This document shows, one piece after another, positions 58,615 through 64,000 of a stretch of DNA of 64,000 bases. The stretch covers positions 186,001 to 250,000 of the forward strand of contig NZ_VFIO01000002.1 in NCBI RefSeq assembly GCF_007858365.1, read 5' to 3'. The notes beneath the pieces are model-generated. The model was given only the letters and a program-made list of their open reading frames with translations, was not told where the DNA came from and did not search any database. Position numbers and translations under genes: made by a program. This DNA is from Pseudomonas saxonica. Its GTDB lineage: Bacteria; Pseudomonadota; Gammaproteobacteria; Pseudomonadales; Pseudomonadaceae. Position 1 is the stretch's first letter. The number at the start of each line of letters is the position of its first letter.

Positions 58615-59499
58615 CTAGCTCTTTTCCAGCGGCGAAAAGAATAGCCGCCCCAGCCCGCGCCAGGTTTTGCCTGTCCATTGCTTGAAAGGGATCTGTGCCA
58701 ACAACTCCCGCGCTAAAGCACGGTCGCGATTGGCCGTTTTCAAAAACATGGAATTGAGAAATTTGTACCGCACCTCGTCGTACAACGGGTGATCGCTGTA
58801 CTGCGCGTAAATGCGCAGAATGCTGTCGATCATGAACCGGTGGTTCTTATAGGAATTGGTCGCGTGCTTGCGATACTGCGCCATCACCACATTCAAGCCG
58901 TCAATAAAGTACCCGGCATGGGTGATCTTCAGTTCGATATACAAATCCTCCAGGCGAATGCTCGGGTCAAACCCGCCTACCTTGTCCAGCGCCTCGCGAC
59001 GGATCATCAAGGTGGTCGCCGGTGGATAAGGCTTGCGTTCCAGAAACATGTCGTCAAAGTCAAGACGGCGGAACGGCACATCACGGCGCTGACGCTTCTC
59101 TGGGTACAAGTTGCCCTCAGCGTCGATCAACTCGATGTTACCCGCACAAATCCCCACTTCAGGTTTGTCGTACAGGTAGTTGACCTGTATCTCGATACGC
59201 TCGGGCAGCATGATGTCGTCCGAACCGAACGGCACAATCAGGCTGCCCTTGGCCCGTGCTATCGCCCCGTTAAGGGTGTTGGTCAGCCCCTGATTCTGTT
59301 GCACCCGAAAATCAAAACCGTGGGCTGCTTGCAGGCGCTGAATGCGTTCCACACTGTCATCGGTCGAGCCATCATCAATGACCAGCAACTCAATATTGGG
59401 GTACGTCTGATTCAGAACACTCTGGATGCTCTGTTCGATATACGGCCCGTGGTTGTAGGAAGCAATGATTACCGTAACCAGCGGTTGCGACTCTGTCAT
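58615..59499 (-). CDS. Glycosyltransferase family 2 (WapR-like by position)
   Basis: A 294-residue GT-A enzyme: VTVIIASYNHGPYIEQSIQS at the start, then VIDDGSTDDSVERI (nucleotide-sugar contact), IVPFGSDDIMLPERIE (DxD-type GSDD) and GFDPSIRLEDLYIELKI (acceptor side). In PAO1 the gene at this place is wapR, a rhamnosyltransferase that adds the residue on which O-antigen is ligated. The match here is by order and family only; the sugar is not proven. The ATG overlaps the upstream glycosyltransferase by 4 nt. Confidence 0.85.
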   Translation of the reverse strand: MTESQPLVTVIIASYNHGPYIEQSIQSVLNQTYPNIELLVIDDGSTDDSVERIQRLQAAHGFDFRVQQNQGLTNTLNGAIARAKGSLIVPFGSDDIMLPERIEIQVNYLYDKPEVGICAGNIELIDAEGNLYPEKRQRRDVPFRRLDFDDMFLERKPYPPATTLMIRREALDKVGGFDPSIRLEDLYIELKITHAGYFIDGLNVVMAQYRKHATNSYKNHRFMIDSILRIYAQYSDHPLYDEVRYKFLNSMFLKTANRDRALARELLAQIPFKQWTGKTWRGLGRLFFSPLEKS

Positions 59500-60647
59500 G
59501 GGAACTCCTTACGCGCCTGACTCAGGCCATCCTCAATCAAATCCAGATACGCCTGCCGGAACACTTCGATGTCATGGTGTTCCTGCAAATAGCGGTAAGC
59601 CTGCTCACCCTTGGCCTGTAACGCTTCATCGGACAACCCCAGATACTCATCCAGTGCAGCCGTCAGTGTCGCGACATCGCTTGGCTTAACGGCCAGACCG
59701 CCGGCGCCTTCAATAAGGGGCAGCATGGCCGGCACGTCTGTGGCAATCACAGGCAGATGGCCGCTCATGCCTTCGAGCAGCGCCAGCCCAAGACCTTCAG
59801 CCAGTGAAGGCATGGTCCAGATGTCGAACGCTCTGACGTACTGCAAGGCATTCTCTTGAAACCCCAGCAAGTGCGCACGCCCAGTGAGGCCGAGCTGTTC
59901 GATTTGCTCACGCAAACGCGCTTGCTCACGCCCCGCGCCAATAATCGCCAACTGTGCTTGCGGGTATTTGTCCTTGAGCGCTGCAAAGGCCTGCAATAAA
60001 AAACGATGCCCTTTGATCGGCACCAGACGCCCCAACGCTCCAATCATCCGCGCATTCTGATCCAGGCCAAGCTTTTCACGGGCCTGCTGGCGAGGCAGCT
60101 GCAAGGCTTCGGCTTGCTCGATGTCGATCGCATTGGTGATTGCGAAGGTATTTTGCTCGGTGAACCCGCAGTTACAGTCGAGCAAGTACTGTTTGACTGC
60201 AGGCGACACGCCCACAAAGCGCCAGGCTTTATCAATCAGGCGTTTGGCCTGACTACGACGATAAAAGCGGTCATATTCGCCGAAACCGTGAGAAATACCC
60301 ACGCACAACGGCACTTTCAGCCAGCGATTGAGTTGCAGCATCATGTTCACAGGCTTGAAGCGATTACAAATCACCACATCAAACTGCTCTTTGCGGCAAA
60401 ACTTGTACAACGCCCACATGGCGCGCAGGCGCATGCCCTTGAGCGATTTGTCACTGAACTCGAAATACACCGAATGATCGGCTTTGCTCACTGGCTCGCC
60501 GGGGCCGGGGCGGCCGCGCAAAAAGGCTGCCGTGATTTCATAGCGCTCGCTGGGCAACGCCCGCACGATCTGTTCAGCGAGATCGGCAAAGTCATGGGAT
60601 TTGACGTTGTAGTCAGGTTGCAACTGCAAAACCTTGGAACGCTTCAT
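59496..60647 (-). CDS. Glycosyltransferase family 4 (Ssg-like by position)
   Basis: A 383-residue GT-B enzyme with a Rossmann N-terminal half (KVLQLQPDYNVKSHDFADLA; VGISHGFGEYDRFYRR). The family C-terminal half has MIGALGRLVPIKGHRFLLQA, then AIIGAGREQARLREQIEQLG and MPSLAEGLGLALLEGM, the E-x7-E donor motif. The start is ATG 60647 after AGGGATA; the upstream frame extension is rejected. In PAO1 PA5001 (ssg) is at this place between wapR and dnpA. The donor sugar is unknown. Confidence 0.85.
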   Translation of the reverse strand: MKRSKVLQLQPDYNVKSHDFADLAEQIVRALPSERYEITAAFLRGRPGPGEPVSKADHSVYFEFSDKSLKGMRLRAMWALYKFCRKEQFDVVICNRFKPVNMMLQLNRWLKVPLCVGISHGFGEYDRFYRRSQAKRLIDKAWRFVGVSPAVKQYLLDCNCGFTEQNTFAITNAIDIEQAEALQLPRQQAREKLGLDQNARMIGALGRLVPIKGHRFLLQAFAALKDKYPQAQLAIIGAGREQARLREQIEQLGLTGRAHLLGFQENALQYVRAFDIWTMPSLAEGLGLALLEGMSGHLPVIATDVPAMLPLIEGAGGLAVKPSDVATLTAALDEYLGLSDEALQAKGEQAYRYLQEHHDIEVFRQAYLDLIEDGLSQARKEFP

Positions 60648-60649
60648 AT

Positions 60650-62086
60650 CTATCCCTGCTGAAGTCCGGTGGTATCGATAACCCAAAACAGCTCATGGCG
60701 CCGCACTGCTTTACGAAAGAATTCATTTTCGCCGTAGGGCGAGGGCTTTCTGCCCGCCAAGAGCGTTTGTAACAAACGCCGAAGCCGCCGTTTGAACGGC
60801 GCGCGCGGTTGCAGGTCATGCATCATGCCCAGCGCCATGGCTTTGTCGCGTTGATGGGCGAGGTTCAGCGATACGCTGTAGGGCTGTAGCACCTGCTCAG
60901 GATCAAAAACCGGGGGCAAGGTGATCCCCTCCCCGCTACTCCCCATCGGCCAGCGGTCATTGTCGTGCAAGTGGTTGGCATACCCCAGGACAGTCAATGG
61001 CTGCCACTCAAGCCCTTGAAGCGCTTCGAGCACGGCCGCCTGTGCGCAGACATGATCCGGGTGCGGATCCAGAGTCGGGTGCGGCAAGACGATCACCTCA
61101 GGGCGAGCCTGCAGGATTAATGCACGCAAGTCCGCCAGCAGATTGTTCCAGGTGGGTGCACCGTCCACATCGCCGGGCAGCGGGAATGCGTTGAACTGGC
61201 GAAACAGCCGCGTATCGCACAGGTCCGCTTCGCGAGAAACGATCGCTTCGTCTGGCGCTGCCTGCATGGCTTGCAGTTGCATGCAAAAGTAGCCCAGTTG
61301 CGCACACTGGGTTTCGGGTACGCCCGCCCAACGCGGCACGGCCAAACTGTCCCAGGCGCGCAGACGCCCTTTTAGACGCGCAGCCTCGACATGACACAGG
61401 CCCATGTCCTGATAATGCTCAGTTTCGATTTCGCCTGCCGTCAGCGTGACGATCCAGGCCTCTTTAGCCTGGCTGTACAGCCCGTAGGCAGCCAACTCGG
61501 CATCGTCGGCGTGAGGCGCAATGACCATCACCCGCTGCTGACGGTAATCAGGCTCGCGAAAAATCCAAAGCTGCGGGGTTTGAAAACGACAAAAATGCCC
61601 GCGAAGACTCAGCTCCCCGGCGCTCAGCGCTGAAGCACTGCCACTCAAATTCAGATAACGCAGGCCATTGACCCCACGTTCGAAGGTCTGCTGATCGTAA
61701 GTCTCGCCGCCCGTAATCGTCACATACGGGTCGAGAAAACGTCCAAGCCAACCACTTTTAACCGTGAGCGCAAGGATAAGGGTTTCATCACCCTCCAGAC
61801 TCAGAGGCTGGTCCACACGCAAGCGACCGTTCTCCAGCCGGACACCAGGGCCCTGGCTGTGCGCCGCAAACTGATACTGGTAATCATCCTTGGGCGAGTA
61901 AAACAGGTGGTCGGCAAACCAGGCTTCATGAGCCACCCAACTCAGCACCGCAACCAGAACGCTTACCCACCAGGGCAACAGCACGGCACAGACGGCTAAC
62001 ACCAACAAGGCCACCAGCAGGCCAAACCGTTTGTTTCGCCGATGACGTTTGAGGAGTTGTTGCTTGCGACTGACAGGTTGGCTCAT
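60650..62086 (-). CDS. dnpA: PIG-L family deacetylase (DnpA-like)
   Basis: A 478-residue protein with an N-terminal membrane helix (GLLVALLVLAVCAVLLPWWV), a domain of about 130 residues with GRLRVDQPLSLEGDETLI, then a LmbE/PIG-L N-acetyl-deacetylase. The metal motif is APHADDAELAAYGL (about 190-203); the second metal histidines are HPHPDHVCAQAA. In P. aeruginosa DnpA (PA5002) is a de-N-acetylase of the LPS core region linked to fluoroquinolone tolerance. The gene is 2 nt from the GT4 start codon and in the same operon. Confidence 0.85.
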   Translation of the reverse strand: MSQPVSRKQQLLKRHRRNKRFGLLVALLVLAVCAVLLPWWVSVLVAVLSWVAHEAWFADHLFYSPKDDYQYQFAAHSQGPGVRLENGRLRVDQPLSLEGDETLILALTVKSGWLGRFLDPYVTITGGETYDQQTFERGVNGLRYLNLSGSASALSAGELSLRGHFCRFQTPQLWIFREPDYRQQRVMVIAPHADDAELAAYGLYSQAKEAWIVTLTAGEIETEHYQDMGLCHVEAARLKGRLRAWDSLAVPRWAGVPETQCAQLGYFCMQLQAMQAAPDEAIVSREADLCDTRLFRQFNAFPLPGDVDGAPTWNNLLADLRALILQARPEVIVLPHPTLDPHPDHVCAQAAVLEALQGLEWQPLTVLGYANHLHDNDRWPMGSSGEGITLPPVFDPEQVLQPYSVSLNLAHQRDKAMALGMMHDLQPRAPFKRRLRRLLQTLLAGRKPSPYGENEFFRKAVRRHELFWVIDTTGLQQG

Positions 62087-62158
62087 GAAATGGCTCTTGT
62101 AATGTGTCCCGTAGCAGGCGCTGACTGCCAGCGCCCGCCAGTTTTACGTTGCCTCGAC

Positions 62159-63055
62159 TCACACTCGGTAGACAGGCACCGGGTTGCACCAACGCTCCTT
62201 GTACTCTCGGTCAGCACGACCGAAGGAGAAACGCAGAGGTTTGTCGACGTTGCGCGCCTGCTCCCAAGCGGACTGGGTGTTGAGAAAGCTCAACACGCTA
62301 CCGGGGCTGAAGGCTCGTGTTTCGGGGTCTACGCCACCGTTGACGTATTCGACGCTGACCCACTGCGGCGACTCGACCCGATACACCAACTGAATGGCTA
62401 TGGGCGCATCGTTGAGGTAGATCACCGAGCCGATCAGCAGTTCACGCAAAAGCTCGATCACCTCGGCCATACGTTCGGCCCCGGTCGCTACAAACCCCCA
62501 GCGGCGCAGAAACAGATCGCAGTAGATCGTCGCCAGTTCGACGCTGGACAGCTCGCTAACAGGACGTATCACGCCTCCGGCCTCTTCCAGCAATCGCAAT
62601 TCACGCCGCTGGTTGTAACGGAATTTCTTCGACAGTTCTTCCGGAGTGCGTGACATCGCCAATAGCTCGGCTTGCAGCACTAGATGGCTGAAGCGCCCTT
62701 CATTGAGCTGCGACAAATAACGGCCACGATGACGTAAAGGCGCGGCCGCATCAGCCGCCGCAGGCAAGATAATCTCGGCGTTGCCGAGGTCAAACAGGCC
62801 TTTTTTGCCCTGACGCTTAAGCACGTCCTTGGACAATGCCAAATCCCGCCCCCAGGTCGGGATAGCCGCTTTTAGATCGCCGCCTTGCTCCCACGCCAGA
62901 TAGCGCACCGGGATCCCGGCCAGCTGGGCCAAGCGCTCAACCACCATGGGATGGGTCGCGACGCTGCCGCCAAAACGCTGCCAGGCATCGGCATAGGCTG
63001 GCGCGTCAATCACGCTCCAGCCACGCTCGCGCCAGCCTTGAAAACGATTGAGCAT
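62159..63055 (-). CDS. mig-14: Mig-14 family protein
   Basis: A 298-residue protein of the Mig-14 family, with a GNAT-like fold in the second half. Visible patterns are MLNRFQGWRERGWSVI at the start, AIPTWGRDLALSKDVLK, then RTPEELSKKFRYNQRRELRL and PQWVSVEYVNGGVDPETRAF, RFSFGRADREYKERWCNP. In Salmonella Mig-14 gives resistance to cationic antimicrobial peptides and helps persistence; PAO1 has a homologue (PA5003) in the same place. The start is ATG 63055, overlapping the stop of the upstream gene by 1 nt. A 72-nt gap follows to dnpA. Confidence 0.86.
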   Translation of the reverse strand: MLNRFQGWRERGWSVIDAPAYADAWQRFGGSVATHPMVVERLAQLAGIPVRYLAWEQGGDLKAAIPTWGRDLALSKDVLKRQGKKGLFDLGNAEIILPAAADAAAPLRHRGRYLSQLNEGRFSHLVLQAELLAMSRTPEELSKKFRYNQRRELRLLEEAGGVIRPVSELSSVELATIYCDLFLRRWGFVATGAERMAEVIELLRELLIGSVIYLNDAPIAIQLVYRVESPQWVSVEYVNGGVDPETRAFSPGSVLSFLNTQSAWEQARNVDKPLRFSFGRADREYKERWCNPVPVYRV

Positions 63056-64000
63056 CAAGACTCCGCAGTCAGGTCGGTGACTTGCGGCAAGCGCCAGAAC
63101 GCATCGCGAACGGCTTCATCACTGAAGCGCTCATGCAGACGGCCCAGCATGCGCTCGGCGCAGTCTTCTCGCTGCTCTTCGGTGAGCACTGCCAGATGTT
63201 GCAGGCCTTGGGCCAAACGTTCGGCATCGCCCAGCGGGAACAAAATGCCCACACCTTCAACCACTTCGATTGCCCCACCGCAGGCAGTCGCCAGCAAGGG
63301 GACACCGGCCGCCATGGCTTCAAGCAGCACCATGCCAAACGGTTCATGGTCGGAGCTGAGGGCAAATACGTCGAAGGCACGGAAAAAACGACGGGCCTCG
63401 GGAACCTGGCCAAGGAATTTCACTTGATCGCCAATGCCAAGCTCGCTGGCCAGTTCTTTAAGGTCCTGCTCCAGACGGCCTTTGCCCAAAATGGCCAATA
63501 GGCTGCCCGCAGGCAAGTTCGCCAGAGCGTTGGCAAACCCCTTGATCAGCGTGGCCTGATCCTTGTCAGGATGCAGCCGCCCGACGTTACCAACGATAAA
63601 GGCAGCGGCAGGCAAGCCCAAGGCCTCTCGGGCCTCAAGGCGGGGCAGTTGGCTGTCCTGAACGGCGTCGATATCAATGCGGTTATAGAGCGTGCTGATG
63701 CGGCCTTTCGGCCACTTTGGCAAGCTTTTACGCAGGTCATCGCGCACAGCGTTGGACACACCGAGCAGGCTCAAGCGTTTGCGGAACAGGTGGGCAAACA
63801 GCCGGCGGCTGCGGCGCTGATAGTCGCCAAACGCGTGATGCACACCAATCACCGGCAGGTTTGTTGCCAACAAGGCAACATAAACCGGCTTGAAGCGATG
63901 GGCGATGCAAAAGCTGAAATCACGCGAGGCCGCGATTTTACGCAGCTTGCCAATGGCACCCAGCTTCAGGCCACGAATGTCCCGAGAGCTGAATTCCATA
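63055..64000 (-). CDS. Glycosyltransferase family 4, WapH-like (5' end outside window)
   Basis: At least 314 residues of a GT-B enzyme; the N-terminus is beyond the window edge, since a full GT4 needs about 60 more residues. It has FCIAHRFKPVYVALLATNLP, VGNVGRLHPDKDQATLIKG, then ILGKGRLEQDLKELASELG and LSSDHEPFGMVLLEAMAAG (donor E-x7-E motif). PAO1 has wapH (PA5004), a core glucosyltransferase, at this place next to mig-14. The transferred sugar is inferred from position only. Confidence 0.85.
   Translation of the reverse strand, partial: MEFSSRDIRGLKLGAIGKLRKIAASRDFSFCIAHRFKPVYVALLATNLPVIGVHHAFGDYQRRSRRLFAHLFRKRLSLLGVSNAVRDDLRKSLPKWPKGRISTLYNRIDIDAVQDSQLPRLEAREALGLPAAAFIVGNVGRLHPDKDQATLIKGFANALANLPAGSLLAILGKGRLEQDLKELASELGIGDQVKFLGQVPEARRFFRAFDVFALSSDHEPFGMVLLEAMAAGVPLLATACGGAIEVVEGVGILFPLGDAERLAQGLQHLAVLTEEQREDCAERMLGRLHERFSDEAVRDAFWRLPQVTDLTAES

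Overview
The window is a 64-kb chromosomal segment of a Pseudomonas, most likely from the P. fluorescens lineage. The evidence is gene order: purA-hisZ-hflC-hflK-hflX-hfq-miaA-mutL-amiB-tsaE-nnrD, queG/orn/rsgA/motBA/rhdA/psd/serB, parC-parE-cpdA-nudF, thiC/tolC and waaA/hldE/msbA/waaL follow the P. aeruginosa PAO1 backbone (about PA4938 to PA5004, as I remember it), with insertions and losses. Pseudomonas-type REP elements and a moderately GC-rich coding style agree. I see no tRNA, rRNA, prophage, insertion sequence or CRISPR array.

Layout. 1-1549: chemoreceptor, cut by the window edge. 1685-14012: one long minus-strand housekeeping block for adenylosuccinate synthesis, histidine-biosynthesis regulation, FtsH control (HflKC), ribosome rescue (HflX), Hfq, tRNA modification (MiaA, TsaE), mismatch repair (MutL), cell-wall amidase (AmiB) and NAD(P)H-hydrate repair (NnrD). 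Many junctions overlap by 1 nt, so translational coupling is likely. 14075-26133: queG, a TRIC-like membrane protein, orn, rsgA, the motAB stator operon with a good sigma-28 promoter, an HDOD/GAF-like protein, rhodanese, psd, serB and a YtjB/AhpA-family membrane protein. 26538-35779: a PqiC-like lipoprotein and the topoisomerase IV region, with parC, parE and the nudF-DUF1249-cpdA-yqiA-type genes. 36002-42096: an RsiV-like lipoprotein, cytX and thiC behind a TPP riboswitch, then tolC. 42222-46907: a 1,561-residue DUF6543 (dermonecrotic-toxin-like) protein, the main accessory gene. 46927-64000: lipopolysaccharide core assembly, with waaA, hldE, msbA, a WaaL-kinase fusion, an acyltransferase, three glycosyltransferases, a PIG-L deacetylase (DnpA-like) and a Mig-14 protein. 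An SMR pump and a small redox operon sit inside this part.

Repeats are the other notable layer. A family of inverted repeats built on CCCTCACCC...CTCTCCC / GGGAGAGGG...GGGTGAGGG occurs at five intergenic sites. Three of these contain tandem duplications (96, 64 and about 60 bp periods). At three sites the repeat has become the coding 3' end of the neighbouring gene, giving unrelated proteins QueG and MotB almost the same 13-residue tail. Classical REP pairs (GTAGCAGCTGCC type) lie after psd and between thiC and cytX.

The best candidates for something under-described are the DUF6543 protein, the WaaL-kinase fusion and the repeat-encoded C-terminal tails. I saw no clearly new multi-gene system. 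Family names come from motif recognition and gene order, not from database searches.
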